A stretch of 64,000 nt of DNA. Origin: Whitmania pigra (lineage: Eukaryota > Annelida > Clitellata > Hirudinida > Haemopidae). Location: contig JAJTWR010000090.1 in the NCBI GenBank assembly GCA_021613335.1, positions 525,001 through 589,000 of the forward strand. The letters are read 5' to 3'. The translations under genes and the position numbers were made by a program. This document shows positions 14,116 through 27,241 of the stretch, in pieces. Under the pieces are notes generated by a model, which saw only the letters and a program-made list of their open reading frames with translations, was not told where the DNA came from and ran no database searches. Positions within the stretch are counted from its first letter, which is position 1. Each line of letters begins with the position of its first letter.

Positions 14116-14915
14116 TTTATTATCATTATTATTATTATTATTATCATTATTATTATTATCATTACCATTATCATTATTATTATTATTATTATTGTCACTT
14201 CCAATGTTATGAATACATTATTTTTGTGACCTACAAATAATAAATAGGAACAAGTTTGCACCTTCTGAATAAGCTCGTGCGATGATGTACATTTGCATGG
14301 CACATAAATTCTTTTTTTTCTTCCTGCTAATAAATGCCCTCCCATATTCGATAGTAATGATTTACTCGATAATTGGGGTTTTTTCGGGTTACCCTTGAAT
14401 CCCATTTTATTCTCGTACTGTTCCAAATGTTGCGTTACTGCATGTAAGTTCGATAAAAGCAAATAATAATAATACTTAATGAAGGTACTCATTTGCAAGT
14501 GTATTGCATTGGCATTAGTTTGTCTTTAAAGTGCATTAACTTGTTAACTTGTGTGTGGTAAATTTCTAATTGAAGAACTCTTGTTGAATTTAGAAATTAT
14601 TTTCTTTTGTTCTTAAATTTAAAAAAAAGAACTTTATCTCAGTTATTAACCACTCCATAATACTTAAAGAAGTCAGATGATGATGATGATGATGATGACT
14701 TGATTTTTCAGGTCAGCAAGTGCTTCAGAAAGTTGGCCGCTTCTGTGCTCGGCTTAAGGACGTCGAGTCTGGACGAGGACGCTGAACATTTGCAGTTGCC
14801 AGTGAAAGGGTCGGAGGTCTCGGGATCGGGGGACGTGCTGCAACAACCGAAGGAATTGCCGCTAAAAGTTCCTCAATCTTCTGCCAAGCAGTCCACCATG
14901 TGCTGCTTGTCGTGA
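12120..14915 (+). CDS. RAB28: RAB28-like small GTPase
   Basis: Rab-family GTPase; RAB28 acts in ciliary and endosomal membrane traffic (known of the family). Exons: 12120-12194, 12330-12426, 12774-12862, 13481-13610, 13823-13926, 14712-14915, with consistent phases. The start is the first ATG of the frame and begins MSESSDDERNEKLKF. P-loop GASGTGKSS, switch I region YDPTLGVDFF, G4 motif NKID and G5 motif SAK are present. The LDKYLYG stretch after G3 is typical of RAB28. G3 reads WDLSGLAGGG: the catalytic Gln of DxxGQ is Leu (codon CTG). The C terminus is CCLS, a CAAX box, in keeping with farnesylated RAB28 rather than double-Cys Rabs. Length is about 232 residues, near the usual size. The donor of exon 3 is tandemly repeated. 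Confidence 0.93.
12854..12949 (+). repeat. 23-bp tandem repeat spanning the RAB28 exon 3 donor
   Basis: Four copies of a 23-bp unit (GGATGTCAC then GTACGTTG...). Each copy holds the last nine bases of exon 3 followed by a GT donor. The third and fourth copies carry point changes. The unit is not a multiple of three, so use of a downstream donor would shift the frame. Confidence 0.9.
13108..13230. repeat. (AAT)n imperfect microsatellite
   Basis: AAT/AAC array in RAB28 intron 3. A duplicated AT-rich block follows at about 13326-13440. Confidence 0.85.
14059..14195. repeat. (TTA)n microsatellite
   Basis: TTA array with CAT interruptions in the last RAB28 intron. Confidence 0.9.
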
Positions 14916-15661
14916 TGACGTTTTTATGCACACGTTGCTTTTTATGCCGAAAGCACGGAGGGTCTCAAAGGGTCGATTTGCCAGTGCCGACGGCAAATAG
15001 TAATAACTTCACTATAATTCCTTGAAGAACAAGCTGGTACACCTATTACACACCTATTTACTGAGAATTTCTTAAGTAACTTCCTCTCTGAATACACCAG
15101 TCTAAATTTATAACTGTTGTCGGGCTTATCTTTTTTGTTAATTTTGTTCAGTGGTCTACAGGCTGTCCTTTCATGTTTCATTCGCCTGCTGCCTTACGCG
15201 GGGTTTCACCGAGCAGGATTTTACCAAGCTTTTTCAATGGCGCGTCAAGGCGAAGCTGCTAACTAAAGTGCGATCGCATAAAAAAATTAAAACACGTTTT
15301 CTGAAGCTCAGTAATTTAACGAGGAGAAAATGCATCGGCATTTATTATTCGTCGATTTTAACACTTGAAACTTTCCAATAATTCGAGACTGGAGAATATT
15401 CGATGGCAACTTAAACTTAGCATAAAAAAAATAAAATATATAAAATACTGACTCCGGCGCAAATGCGCTTGTGATAGTAATTACCTCGAGCAGCCACTTA
15501 TAAAAATAATCACTTTCACAGCTACTAACGTAAACCCCTGAGCACGCCTTAGAGTACAATAATAACAGGCCTATTCACTTTTGATAAACTCTCATGTAGT
15601 ACCTCAATGTTTAGGATATTCTTTATTTTTCCATCGAAAATAAGCTTGAAATCTCGTCCAA
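14916..15661. other. Intergenic, RAB28 to UBAN gene
   Basis: No coding exon recognised. Short open frames on both strands lack splice context or family motifs. Confidence 0.5.
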
Positions 15662-18073
15662 ATGAGCGACCATTTGTCCAATAGTTCCGTGATATGGGAT
15701 AGGAGCGTGGGACTTCTCAATGCCGATGATGGAATTAATGAGGCGTTTGCCATGATGAGACAGGAGACCAAGCGCTTGCTGGCAAGAATAAACACCTTGG
15801 AAGAGAGCTTGGCGAAGGAGAGAAAGCTAAAGGCAGGTTTTAAGGTTCGTGAGTTGTTTTTTTTTTATCTTTAATGCCTTTGTGACAGCTTATTTGAAAT
15901 GCACTGCCGATATAAGCAATTAGCGGCATGTATTTTAATTTAATTGAAGGTCATCTATGACAGTATAGATTTGGAGAACAAGAGGCTGAGAAGCATAATT
16001 TCGAGGAAGTTCAAAAAGCACTTGGAAAATCAACGAATCGAAGGCGAATCAGAACAAACCCAGCTCTGCACAAACTCAATTCTCAAAGGAGAAAGGTCTT
16101 CGACTCTTCAAAATGACCAACGATGTCCGACGCAGACTCAAAGTTCATCTACTCAAACTTCGCCGACATTTTCTTGGCAAGTCGCCGGAAAAAGTCCGCA
16201 TCCGTTCTCGGAGAGGTTCTGCCAGTCAGCTTGCACGTCTTTGAGGTTTCCATCGCAGGTGATCGTCGCTCGATCGTATTTCTTGTCGATTGTTCGTATT
16301 CGTTGATTCTTTTATCTGCGATTTTAAGTTCTTTTCCAAGTTTTTATTTCAAATTTACGACAAATGTTCACAGTATTGCATAGTACAATATTGTATTGTT
16401 TTGTATTGTATCGTATAATATAGAGAATATTGTACATTATAGAAAAACATTTCTGATCTTGAGACTTAACCCTGGTCTTTAGGTCTTCCCTTGTTGATCT
16501 TTAGAAAATTTAAAATCTCGACGGGCATTTACCTTCGCCTCATGTTGGCATAAATTATTTTATAAATAATTGCTTTCGTTTTCTGAGGCTGGCACAAGAA
16601 CGGTTCGAACCACTTTACTGAATTTAGCAACAATTAGATGTTTTAAAATCTTCTTGTAAGAAGGGAGAAGGGAGAATCAACAGTTTGTACTGGTTCTTAG
16701 CAAGTGATTGACATTATAATAATAATAATAATGATTTACATTAAAAATTATTTTAATTATTTCTTATCTATATTCAATAAGAAGATTTTTGCTTGTTCTG
16801 TGTTGTTTCAATATCTCGACAGATTCATGCTTGTATGATTATTGACCAACACAAAATCAAACCAAATGAATAAATAAAGTCTCCACAAATGTAGTGCATA
16901 TTTCTGGCTTGAATAGTCAGTGTAAAATGAGTAAATAGAATGATAAAGGTAATATAAATATCCTCCATTACATTACAATTGCAAATATTTTATTAATAAC
17001 GATGGTAATAATTTTTTTTAATTGGGCTGTGTTGTTGTTTCTTATTGTGATACAATTATCACGATTTATATGTGGAGTTATCAAGATAGCCTTAATAATG
17101 ATTGTCACTCTTTTTAGCAGAGGTGCCTTTGGTTAAATATTGTTAATATAACGAATCGGTTAATAAGTTACGACTTTATCAAGAAACATCTCATGAAAAA
17201 AATTAATATATTATATTTTATTTATATTATATTATATATATTATATTATATATTTATAATAATTTTAATGAAACTAATACATGAACTATTAATGCATTAA
17301 TTTTAATTCTCCAATCCCATCTTGATGATTTCATGTCCCTCGTTGACTGTGATTGGGCGATCTATATATAATCCACTCATGTGGTCATGCTTTCTTTAGA
17401 AAGTCTATTCACACACATTCCCAAATTTATCAGTGCACTTGTTCGTGGTGGTTAATGTGGCGGTTAATGTCGTCAGCTACTTCTTGATCTCCATGGCTTC
17501 CTTATTGTTGCCTTAAGGCGATGTTAGGGACAGTCGATTGTCGTTCGGAGCTGTTCGTGCATTTAATTGTTGCCGTTGTTGGTATTTTTGTCGGACAAAC
17601 TTATTGACGATATTATCATTGTTGTTGTTGTGGTTGTTATTATTAAGACTATTGTTATTAATGTTAATATTATTATTGTTGTTGTTACTATTGTTTTCTT
17701 TCGTTATTGTTATATTTTACTACTTAGATTATTACCAATATTACATCTCAACCTATTGAGCCATTGCTTATCTAGCTGCATCTAATGTCTTCTTGCATAT
17801 CTAGCTGTGTCTATCTAATGTGGTCGGACCGAGCGAGTGAGTGTGTGAAAACCCAAGTCTAATTTGTCCCTCGAAATTATTATTCTCCCCCTTCTAAGTT
17901 CTCAAAATAATCCAAATTCATGGTGTCACTTCAACCATTAGAGACCGGGTACTTTTTCATTATCTACTTGTGTCTTTGCGGTCGTGAAATCATGTGAATA
18001 TTTAAGTTATTATCATTATTTATTGTTATTCTTGTTGTTATTATTATCGCTATTATTATTATTATTATTATTA

Positions 18074-18139
<66 letters not shown>

Positions 18140-19280
18140 TAATTTTGGCTCACTCAATTGGCATAAATTATGCTTAACAGTGAAAAGGCCTGAGTCTATT
18201 TTACTTGTGTTTTTAATTCATTTAGTAGGGTACTAACACTTGAATAGAGTAACATTATTAACAGTAATTAGTTAATTGATTAATTAATTATTCATTGTTA
18301 AATAATAATAATAATTATAATAATAATAGCAATAATAACAATAATAATAATAGCAAAATCAAACAATTCTATTATTCAATTACTACTTCCTTCAATTTAC
18401 TTTTAATTTGAATTTTAACGAAATTAATTTAATCCCCTGCAGCTCACAAAACACGACAACGACATCCATGGCTTAACAGAAAAAGACACGAACAGCACGT
18501 CACAAAATAGAGTCGAGGTATCTCATGATCTTTGAGTTCCATGCTCTGATTGTTGCATATTGTTTGCTATTGGCAACAATTCTTAATGGCAGTTGCTACG
18601 ACGATGGTGGTGGTGATTATCGCGATGACAGAGGCTGAGAAGAAATTTAGAGTAATGATGTGAAAAAATTCCACAGTGATTGCTTATTATTGCATAATAT
18701 TATTGCTCATTAATAGTTTTGTTTTGATAGACATTTACTAATGACTGATGCTAGTTTTATTTTGAAAATTGCATGGTGATGCACTATTTTAAATTATACT
18801 ATAATTATTTATATTATGCCTATTATATGATGAATAACCTAATAATAATAATTAGTATCCTCTGTAATAATAATGTAAGACAACATAGCATTCCTAAACC
18901 CGATCTTAGAATCTTTCCGTTCGCATAACAGCAAGAACTGCTCGATCGAATCGAGGAACTGACTGAGAGACTTCGGGAGTCCGAGGAAAAATTGAGGGAG
19001 GCGGACGAAAGGTCGGAAATGATGGCCATCCAAATTGAGACCTACAAGTCTGACTTCATGTCCGAGAGGTCCGACCGTGAGAACGCCATGGGTCGAATCA
19101 TGGAGCTGGAAAGGGAGCTTGCGTCTCTGAGGAGGGTCAGTTTTCTGTCCTTCTCGAATTCTTGCGCCTGTGTTTTTTTTGTGATCGTGTTTCTTATTAT
19201 TAATTGATCATTAAGAAATGCACATATTATTACTATTAAGAAACTGTTTATTATTATTAAACATATTATTATTAAGAAAA

Positions 19281-19325
<45 letters not shown>

Positions 19326-19861
19326 GAAATCACACGTTTACGAAAGCGGTTCACAACGTACGTCATAGAAGTTCTGATAATTATTTTCAACTGAATTGCT
19401 TCTTAATGGCATTGATAAATTAGTCTCTAAAATTGTTTCTTCGATGCTTTTTTGAAGTCATTATGAGAAAATGTTATGTCTTGCTCAAAGATTCTGAGTA
19501 AAAATCATTTGCATTTCAGAAGTTGGAAGACCATAACCACTACCAACACCAGCACCCTCTCTCGTGTCGCCTCGGTCCGTCGTGCACCCACGAATCCTTC
19601 CAAATCCCGAGCTACCAATCCAGTCCCCCGAAAGGCACCTCCCTCGACGACATACTTGTCGCCAGGGGGCCGTGCCAAGAGACGGCAGAACCCGAACGCG
19701 CTCTAGAATTCGATTGGGATCCTTGCGACGACCGGGACGAAAAATCGCATTCTCGGGTCGACTTGAAGGAGAGGCTGCCCGCCAAGAAAGATCTTTCCAG
19801 TTCTTCGGAGAGTCTCGACTTGCTGCCCACCGAGCACGGAGGCGACGATTACTACCGATGA
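15662..19861 (+). CDS. Coiled-coil protein with UBAN ubiquitin-binding segment (ABIN/optineurin/NEMO type)
   Basis: Probable adaptor binding linear or K63 ubiquitin chains (known of UBAN proteins). Exons read: 15662-15844, 15950-16258, 18443-18517, 18932-19135, 19520-19861, all phase 0. The start ATG opens with MSDHLSNSSVIWDRS and a short coiled coil (AMMRQETKRLLARINTLEES). Exon 4 is a continuous coiled coil ending in the UBAN-like core IETYKSDFMSERSDRENAM. Its DFxxERSDRE matches the TNIP/ABIN signature DFxxERSDRE better than NEMO (DFxAERQARE) or optineurin. The last exon is a Ser/Pro/acidic tail. Exon 2 is open in its assigned frame, but the protein there is low complexity and the other frames are also partly open, so its 3' part is uncertain. 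More exons may hide in the 2.2-kb intron after 16258. Confidence 0.72.
18003..18140. repeat. (TTA)n microsatellite
   Basis: TTA array in an intron of the UBAN gene. A smaller TTA array lies at 19282-19323. Confidence 0.9.
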
Positions 19862-20882
19862 CCGACGAGGTTGAAAATTTATTTTCCCGAGGTCGTCTGC
19901 CAATATTTTTCTCGTTTCTCCTCATCGATTTTATAATTTTTGATTTCGGACTAACTCGTTCTTTGATTTGAAAGATGACTGTTAATTCTTTGCTGTCATG
20001 TGCTTTGGTAATGTTTTGATGAATTTTGTTTCTTGGATTATGTCTTTGTTTTTATTTGGGCCTTTCCAGTTTGTGAAGATTTTAAGTCTGAGGCAAAGAT
20101 GATCTAAACATTAAGTTGTAAATAACTCAAACTGTTTTATGTTTTTTTCTTAAAATCGAACAGAGCAGGACCAAGTTCAATTTAAGCAAACAGAAACAGT
20201 TTTGACTCGGCTGTTGATAGAAGCCGTAGTGGGGATTGATTGCCAAATGACGACGTGTGGCTCGCTAGGTAGATCTGGGACAAACTATAACTATAAACAA
20301 TTTGTATATCATTGCATGTCTTCTGTTCCGTGGTTAAACTTGCCAGCTTTACACTGCCAGATAATTTAGTTATCATAGTTAGTGAGTTTTTGAGAAATGG
20401 GTATCAAAACGTACTTGATCTGCTCAACTTCCAAATGATAAAGTGATTATGATTGTTAAGGCATTGCTTACTGAAGCTCTGCAGGATTCTAGTTGATGTT
20501 AATATATAAGCAGTTAGTCTGAATGCCTAATCGCCCAGGCACATACAGATCGGAAGCAGATTTCTTATCTGGAAGGGTCATTTGTCTTTCACATGCAATC
20601 GGATACAATTCAAGTTATTTCTGCTATTTTTAAACTCCATTAAACTATCGCTTACAATTTTGAAAATGCCTTCTACAGTTTATCGTCGAGTTCACGGCAT
20701 CCATTGCCTCGGACTGATTCTAGACCGTGGTTGCATCCAAACGGGAAGTAAATGTAGTTAAGCCGAGTTTTCTGAGCGGGACGCCCACTGAACATTCTTT
20801 TGACGATAAGTTTGGGCCGAGAAATTAATTGTCGAGCGGACTGCAAACATTTTATTTAATTATTCTCTGTCCCATCACCACA
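19862..20882. other. Intergenic, UBAN gene to C20orf27 homologue
   Basis: Presumed 3' UTR then upstream region of the next gene. No exon recognised. Confidence 0.5.
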
Positions 20883-22016
20883 ATGGCGGAATCGAATTTA
20901 CCCATCGGTTTGTTTTTTTGCACTTATTGGATTAAAATACTGTGATCTCGAGAGTAGTGTTGTTTTAACAAATTTAAGCTCCATCGTTTTCTTTGAAGAC
21001 GACTATTCGTAAATGTTTGATGGCTGAAAACGTTAACGATCTGAAATTTCAGTACATTGCGGAAGGGTGCGGTTTTCCGCCGAACAGTTAGACCATCATG
21101 AGTCCGAGATTGTAGTAAGTCCAGACGATTCTGGAAAGGCGATTGAAGTCCACCTGGGCTTTCTCAAAATCAACCACGAATATCACATCAAGGTTCGCAT
21201 AAAAGACCACCTAGGGGAAGACATAACCAGCGATCCTTTGCAAAATGTGAACGTACAGCTGCTTGAAGCAATGCCCTCAGAGGACGGTTGGTGAAAAATT
21301 ATTTTTTTGTGTGCAATTTCTTGAACAAGTTTCACAAGTATTCTTCTATTATTTATTTGTTCATGAAAGTTTTACAAAATGGTGAAGCACATGACAGACC
21401 TTTGCATTAAAATACAATAACAATAAGGCAATTGGAGGTTTACTCAAATCTACAAGTAACATTCTATGGTAGGTTTGGGACATGACCTGCTGCTGAACTT
21501 CAAGGCTCAGAAAGACAAGTTGATGAACGAGGAGCTGGTACTGATGAGCAGCAAAGACCCGTCTTCGAAAGTGAAGCTGATCCTCCATGCCCGAGTCCTC
21601 GGTAATTTGAGCACTTTACCTTTCTTCTGCCATCAGAGAGTGTTAAAATTTTCAAGTCGTGCTGCTAAGAGTCGTAAATAGATAGAATTTGCTTAAAATA
21701 TAAAGCTCTTATGCTGCGATCATTAAGGTTCATAAATTTGCCGTTGTTATTATTATTATATTTGTTTGAATAGATCACTGTTGATTTCTAGGCTTGGTTT
21801 AGAATATAAAATATTAAATAAATGTTTAACGACAAGTGCATTTCTTAACAAGTCATCTTCAGTTAACGGCCTGACGAACGTGAGGAATAACCTAAAAATT
21901 TCTGTATGTTGCCAGGTAGGGACAAAGGGACACCCTCGCTCAGGTTGGGGATACATTGCGTCAGTTCGAGCGTCGACGAGGAATCCCACCTGAGCGACTG
22001 GCAGGGATTCGACTAG
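20883..22016 (+). CDS. ADISSP: C20orf27/ADISSP (UPF0687) homologue
   Basis: Homologue of human C20orf27, named adipose-secreted signalling protein; its molecular role in invertebrates is unknown. Exons: 20883-20907, 21053-21286, 21474-21601, 21916-22016, all introns phase 1. The product is about 162 residues, against about 174 in human as I recall. Family features seen: VRFSAEQLDHHESE near the N terminus (human VRSIRFAAGHDAE region), the HLGFLKINHEYHIKV strand (human VGFLKILHRYEI), KVKLILHARVLGRDKGTP (human VTVQARVMDRHHGTP) and the C terminus SHLSDWQGFD (human SEHSDWHGFD). The first coding exon is only 25 bases. I see no classical signal peptide at the N terminus. The 3' end and frame are firm; recognition rests on recalled sequence. 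Confidence 0.88.
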
Positions 22017-22630
22017 AGCCATATCCACTTTTGACTTTCATATCTCCTTTTTGACTTTCATAACTCCTTCGACTTTCATAACTCTTTTTGATAACTTTTT
22101 TTTTATGCCCTTTCCCTCGAGACACTGCTGGGTCGACTTGGTTTTCGTTCGCATTGGCAGAAGAATGGATCTCTTTTTTTTTCTTTATCGATGTGTCGCA
22201 CTCATTGACTCTCTTCTATAGGATAGACCAGATTGCTTGTGTCCATTTCACTGCTGTGTCTTAGGTGAGATACGCTTTTGTAGAGTGCATAATGACGATT
22301 CCTCGATCGGAACGAGACGTTAGAAATGCCGAGCCGAAATTAATCGTTCGAACGTTCGACGAGTTTTCGTCCGTGTTTTGTGTGGACCTGTTTAATTTGC
22401 AATCGATGAAAAATGAGTCAGAAAACAGAAATTCTATTTCCAAGCATTTATTGAACTCGATAAGCAGTAGGTATTATGCGTCCTTGTGTAAATATTTGCT
22501 TTGAATGTAAATTCACTACTCAAAACGTTCCTAAAAAATATATTTCCCTCTGGTTTAATATGCTGCCAGTTTGAGGTTTCGTGAAAAGAAATGAAGAAAT
22601 TCAATCTAAAATATAAATAATTTGTTGAAC
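22017..22630. other. Intergenic, tail-to-tail gap between C20orf27 and helical gene 1
   Basis: Contains a short degenerate repeat (TTTTTGACTTTCATA units, about 22028-22090). A plus-strand open frame at 22265-22504 has no splice or family support. Confidence 0.5.
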
Positions 22631-24058
22631 TCATTGAGGGTATCTCACGATGATGATATTAAGAAAGGATCTTAAAATTTTTTTAATGTGGCCTTTGGGA
22701 AATGGCCTTAATTTCCTCATCAGGACTTGCCCAGCAGTCAAAGTTTTTGATGCAGTTCTGAAGCGTGAAGGTCGCTGCACATTTGGTGGAGCTGCATCTC
22801 TGGTTTGCCTGAGGTAGTAATAGTCGAGGTTGCTGATAAAGTCCGTCATCAGCGAGAAGTAGGCAGAGTATTCGGCTTCCAGACGCCTTGGGAGATCTCC
22901 CTCCTTCGTCACGAATTCCATGAGGTCACCCAATATCCGAGAACAGAGGGGACGATGGTTGTAAGAGCGATCCCTGACAAGTAGGTCGATTATTCCCGGA
23001 ATCCCCCTGACGCTGTCGTCGAGATAGCTGGTGCTGGCGACTAGGAAATGCAGAGATTCCAAAGCTAGCCTCAACGACTCGTCAATCAACTCTGATAGAT
23101 TTCTTGGGTCCTGTAAATTTTAGTTGTAAACTTTGGAAAAATCGATAAATTCTGTGGTAAGAGTTTGTTTAATTCTAGGATGTTTCGGAATGTTGTCACC
23201 GTCTGATGTTAAGTTTACGGCGGAAATAATTTACCTGACTAAAGCTGGAACGAAATTCCTGGGGGTTCCTGAACAAGATGTCATCGGAGAAAATGTCATG
23301 AAGTTGTTCGAATATATAGGAAGTCTGAGACATCTGCCGGATTGATAAAATGCGATGTTACAAATTTATGCAAACTATTTGGTTTAAAGAAACGTTTGCT
23401 AATTTAAATAAAATAAGTTTCTAAGTTGTTTAAAACTTGAAAAAAAAGCGCAGCAATATTAATTTGAGAGACATCTGTCGAATGAAATATAAATATTTAT
23501 AATCATTTCCATGACGACCAATAAAACAAAAAGTGGAAGTAAATAGGAAACAGCTTTGAATAACAATAATAATATTATTATTATATGATAACAATAATTA
23601 TTATATTTACATGTAATTAAAATAATTTAGTTAAATGAACTTTATCAACGAGTCCTGGTTATGGTTAACAAATAATAATATGATGATTAATTCAGGACTA
23701 CTGTTCGGGTTATCTGCAAATGAAAACATATTGCTGTATTTTGTTTACCGTATACTTGTGCCTTGCAAGGGTTACGCTGTTATTCAGCGAACGCAAATTG
23801 TCCTCAAATGAATTTGTCGTGGTGAATGTAGCTTTTGAATTGGAACATTGTTTTTCCGACATCTTTTGCAGTCTGCCCCCATCGCTCATTTCGACCTGAT
23901 TTGATTTTGTCAGATTGGGGGTCACCATGGAAAACATGGCGATTATCAGACATGTATAACCTGGAAATTAAATTAAATTTTGTTATCATATTTAATATTA
24001 TTAACATGTTTTAAATTTTTGGCAATGAATAATGACTATTATCTTATAAATAATAATA

Positions 24059-24123
<65 letters not shown>

Positions 24124-24299
24124 TAATAATAATAAACTCTATTCGAATAATTATATTATTCATAATATTACATTTATTATTATAAATATTAAACATTGAA
24201 AAATTAGTGAAACCACAGCAAGAACCTATCTGTAATACGAAGGAAACACTGTTCTTATGAAATCTACAATGAAAGTTGATTTTAACCTAAATTCGGCAT
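22631..24299 (-). CDS. Secreted helical protein 1, growth hormone/prolactin- or cytokine-like candidate
   Basis: Exons on the minus strand: 24287-24299 (ATG plus 10 bases), 23749-23960, 23237-23338 (approximate), 22631-23116 (approximate). Intron phases are 1, 0 and 0. The N terminus MPNLGYTCLIIAMFSMV is a probable signal peptide. Mature protein: one Cys (EKQCSNS), a first helix (FEDNLRSLNNSVTLARHKYT), a linker with RNPQEF just before intron 3, a second helix (ESLRLALESLHFLVAS), a third (CSRILGDLMEFVT) and a fourth (EAEYSAYFSLMTDFISNLDYY). A basic tail of about 55 residues follows that its paralogue at 27.2 kb lacks. Exon layout and helix order resemble class I helical cytokines and the growth hormone/prolactin family, but the family disulfides are absent. 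Homology is inferred, not shown. The gene itself is well supported by the paralogue. Confidence 0.7.
24048..24135. repeat. (AAT)n microsatellite
   Basis: AAT array inside intron 1 of helical gene 1. Confidence 0.9.
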
Positions 24300-25144
24300 C
24301 GTCTTGAAAAGCAGAGATTATTGCAAAAATGTTCGTAAATGTTCTTTCGTCGCCTTGAAGGCCCTCCAGTTCACCAATCCTCGAAACAGACGATAATGTT
24401 TTGGATAGCACCATTTTCCTTGTTTTTATTGAGTTAGACCTCTACAAGATATCCTGATCCACTAATCCATTGACGAAACTCTGAGAGAAAGCTCATAGAA
24501 TTTTACACAAAACAGGATTCACCATAATTTACCAGGTTTCCCTTCAAACAAAAGCCTAGTTTGATCGCATTTCATGGTTTATTGTAATGACTACTCTCAC
24601 AAAAAGTTTGACATTCTTACCTACGTTCGTCACTATCAGTCAGCCTTAGGTTAAATTATTGTAAAAAAAAACCACGAGATCATTATCAAGACTCGCGATA
24701 ATGAAATTCATTATAATAGGTAATTAAGAGAAATAATTAACTACGAACAATAAAATTACGAACTGTGAAATAACGAAGAAATTATCGCCTAGCGTTAAAA
24801 TATAATTAATTTCATTTAGCATGCTTACTTTAAAGATTCATCGAGTCCATCATCTTACGTTTACGATCTTCAAAGTCATTGTTTACGAATAACAAATGAA
24901 ATAATTAACTAATAATTAACGAATAACAAATATTACCAACGAGGTGGATTATGGCCTGGTTTTGTGACGAATGAATAATGAACGATATCTGCACATAAAT
25001 AATAAATTAATAAATATAAATAAATAAATAATAAATTAATAAAATAATAAACAGCTAACAAGTCTTTTTGTCTCTACAGTTCCGAGAGTAGATTGAATAG
25101 GAATTTTCGACGTTCTGAGAAAATCTTTTGCCAGTAATCGAACA

Positions 25145-25312
25145 ATGACTACACGAATGCTCTGCTCAGAAAGAATGTCCAAAATGAAGAAGGTGATTGT
25201 TCATGCTTACTTATTGCTTGCTTTTAGTTTAGCATTGTTATTGTTCCTGGGTTTTTTTTTCAATGTTGGTTTCGATTCCGTTGGAAACTCCGATGCCCCA
25301 GATCCCAGAAAT
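25145..25312 (+). CDS. Possible first exon of a signal-anchor protein
   Basis: Open from ATG to a good donor (AAT then GTACGT). It encodes 56 residues with a basic stretch (RMSKMKK) followed by a hydrophobic run of about 25 residues (LLLAFSLALLLFLGFFFNV). That is the shape of a signal peptide or of a type II membrane anchor such as those of Golgi enzymes. I could not find following exons on the plus strand, so the gene may be broken or the call may be wrong. The donor is followed at once by a 14-15 bp tandem repeat (GAGTTCAAATGGT units, 25320-25402). Confidence 0.3.
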
Positions 25313-25319
25313 GTACGTG

Positions 25320-25402
25320 GGGTTCAAATGGTGGAGTTCAAATGTTAGAGTTCAAAGGTAGAGTTCAAATGGTAGAGTTCAAATTGTGGGGTTCAATTGG
25401 TG
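25320..25402 (+). repeat. 14-15 bp tandem repeat after a possible donor
   Basis: About six imperfect copies of GGTAGAGTTCAAAT, starting eight bases after the candidate donor at 25313. Confidence 0.75.
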
Positions 25403-25532
25403 ATTTCCTATGAAATTGTATGAAATGGTTTGACGATGTTAGTAATGAAATATGTCATTAAAAAATTGCTACAAAGTCACCGTGACGTCCGTCACGACGA
25501 TGCTGTTCTGTGATTTTTGCACTGGTTTGTCG

Positions 25533-25534
<2 letters not shown>

Positions 25535-25563
<29 letters not shown>

Positions 25564-25564
25564 G

Positions 25565-25637
<73 letters not shown>

Positions 25638-25740
25638 TATTATTATTATTATTAATTATTATTATTATTATTATTATTTTATTATTATTATTATTATTAT
25701 TATATTATTATTATTATTATTATTAATTATTATTATTATG

Positions 25741-25785
<45 letters not shown>

Positions 25786-25786
25786 G

Positions 25787-25826
<40 letters not shown>

Positions 25827-25909
25827 GGATTATTATTATTATTATATTATTATTATTATTAGTATTATTATTAATTATTATTATTATTATTATTATATTA
25901 TTATTATTA

Positions 25910-25975
<66 letters not shown>

Positions 25976-26005
25976 TATTTTATTATTATTATTATTATAT
26001 TATTA

Positions 26006-26042
<37 letters not shown>

Positions 26043-26082
26043 GTTATTATTATTGTTATTATATTATTATTATTATTATATA

Positions 26083-26113
<31 letters not shown>

Positions 26114-26130
26114 TATTTTATTATTATTAC

Positions 26131-26163
<33 letters not shown>

Positions 26164-26165
26164 TA
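25535..26165. repeat. (TTA)n microsatellite, about 630 bp
   Basis: The longest simple repeat of the window. It is TTA throughout, with repeated phase slips. Flanked at the 3' side by GTT-rich DNA. Confidence 0.95.
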
Positions 26166-27241
26166 TTATTAATGTTATTGTTTTTGTTGTCGTTGTTGTC
26201 GTTGTTGTTAGTACTGTTATTATTGACTGTTCAATTATAAGTACATATAAATTTATAATAATTTTTCAATTGAAGTTACACATTCGCATAAATTATTGAC
26301 TTGATAAATTATTTTTTGTTTTATGAAACAGACAGATCCCATTCATTGCGATAAAATAGCTTTGGTGTCAATCCTTATTCCACTCCATACTTCCGACTAC
26401 CCACCCATCTCATGCACCCCCAAATTATTGGGTAGCTTTTTGCCCTGAAAATTTGGCTTTAAAAATGAAATAAATTTGAGAGAGTTTATTTAAATACATC
26501 AATAATTTTAAAAAATTGGCTTGCTTCTAATAGTTAAAATTTTACACCAATTAAATTTTACGTTGACCAGTTGATATGTAAATATTTATTAAATATAACA
26601 TAAAATTATATATTATTTATACATTCAAGATATTCAGGCGACAGGTGTTTTAGCTCAACAAAGAGATTCCAGGTAAGAATTACCAAATGCTTCTGCAAAA
26701 TTGTGTTATTTAAAGTTTCACTTTCAATTTTCTTGAATGGAGATTTGACTTTTTCTCAAAAGATTTTCGAAATGATTTCGTAGGACAATAATTTGATTTG
26801 AAATCATTTTTATTGTAAAAACGCTTACTGTAAAGTTGAAAGTAATGGCTACTTCTGAAAATTCTTGAATAACGTACAAATTATATGAAAATCGTATGGC
26901 AAGTATGCAATTATTTTTCACAAAAAAACATCACATATTTATAAAATAAATATATTTAGCAATATTTAGATATAAAATCACAGCCTGCAATAAAATAATC
27001 AGAAAATGGCTGCAAATAACAAAAATAATTATATATATCTAAAAACACAGATACATGAAATTGAAAATATAATTCAAAAAACCCTGGTACAATCTGGATT
27101 ATGACAAGGCTCTAAACTATCCGTAAAATACTAAGAGAGGTACAAGAGAATCACGATGATATTCTTCTGCCGACTCGGTACAAATGATATGAAAGAAAAA
27201 AGCTCAAAAAACATAAAAAAACATAAACTTGTAAAATAAAG

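Larger units (their letters stand above)
24300..27241. other. Spacer between the two helical genes
   Basis: Contains a possible plus-strand exon at 25145-25312, a very long TTA microsatellite at 25535-26165 and otherwise AT-rich DNA without recognisable genes. Confidence 0.5.

Noticed and set aside
16595..16625. Another GGTTCGAACC T-arm-like site
   Set aside because: No matching A box or cloverleaf can be drawn upstream; perhaps an old tRNA-derived fragment, but not supported.
19485..19925. Minus-strand open frame of 146 codons
   Set aside because: Antisense shadow of the last UBAN exon; Arg/Ser-rich with no motif.
23133..23345. Plus-strand frame with a hydrophobic N terminus
   Set aside because: It overlaps, on the other strand, exon 3 of helical gene 1, which is confirmed by its paralogue.
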